From: a virus
Length of the DNA: 40,382 nt
Strand: one strand, 5' to 3'
IMG/VR virus record: IMGVR_UViG_3300030012_003133
Location: 1 to 40,382 of that record
The notes beneath the pieces were generated by a model, which ran no database searches, had not been told where the DNA came from, and saw nothing but the letters and a program-made list of their open reading frames with translations. The translations under genes were made by a program, and so were the position numbers. Shown here piece after piece: positions 40,367 to 40,382 of the stretch; position 1 is the first letter of the stretch; every line of letters begins with the position of its first letter.

Positions 40367-40382
40367 GTTCGTCCAGTTCTTC

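Noticed and set aside
1-40382. Integrase, excisionase, attachment site, tRNA genes
   Set aside because: No tyrosine or serine recombinase motifs and no cloverleaf with a TTCGAAT-type loop were found by eye; a lysogenic life style cannot be supported from this window.
40326-40382. End of a small terminase gene
   Set aside because: A frame reading EELDELAARKSS up to a TGA exists at the edge but is too short to claim; noted in the TerL entry only.

Overview
The window is most of the genome of a tailed, siphovirus-type phage. It is AT-rich and very compact, with many ATGA, TAATG and TTGA stop/start overlaps. The structural genes follow the order of HK97-like phages and of the alphaproteobacterial gene transfer agent (GTA). 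Marine-type tail-fibre proteins (LamG lectin domains, cupredoxin domains, short repeat fibres) and several small membrane genes fit a phage of a marine alphaproteobacterium. The host is an inference; nothing in the window proves it. I see no integrase, tRNA or CRISPR array. The small terminase, a helicase and a polymerase are also absent, and both ends cut through genes.

Left arm (1-9870). A replication pair on the minus strand (HTH/O-like protein and partner) and a small Cro-like regulator face a plus-strand recombination operon: Gp157-like protein, ERF annealing protein, SSB, a DUF1367-like protein and a Ref-like HNH nuclease. A convergent minus-strand operon (4060-6235) carries a phosphomannomutase-like HAD protein, the RusA resolvase and small unknown genes. 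Two plus-strand clusters of small, probably early, genes follow (6425-7608 and 7714-9870), each behind its own promoter.

Right arm (9821-40382, minus strand, read right to left). The order is TerL, a portal with a long C-terminal fusion, MuF, prohead protease, major capsid protein, connector and tail completion proteins, major tail protein, tail assembly chaperone, tape measure, distal tail proteins, J-like tip protein, fibre chaperone, tail fibres, then a lysis and membrane cassette (holin, EF-hand membrane protein, staphylococcal-type nuclease, GH19 endolysin). A plus-strand cassette of four small genes (35896-36839) interrupts this operon between portal and MuF. It has its own promoter and a structured RNA leader.

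The strongest observations are: (1) a GGGAAAC slippery heptamer, exactly in frame, joining the tail assembly chaperone to a downstream reading frame that has no start codon of its own; (2) a roughly 113-nt folded RNA that starts at the predicted transcription start of the plus-strand cassette and sits inside a leader otherwise shared with another operon; (3) a common promoter and leader design on three plus-strand operons, and a separate GAGGTGCGAA ribosome-binding motif on four genes; (4) two fibre proteins whose cupredoxin domains keep the His, Cys, His, Met copper ligands; (5) a portal with an extra C-terminal half of unknown role.
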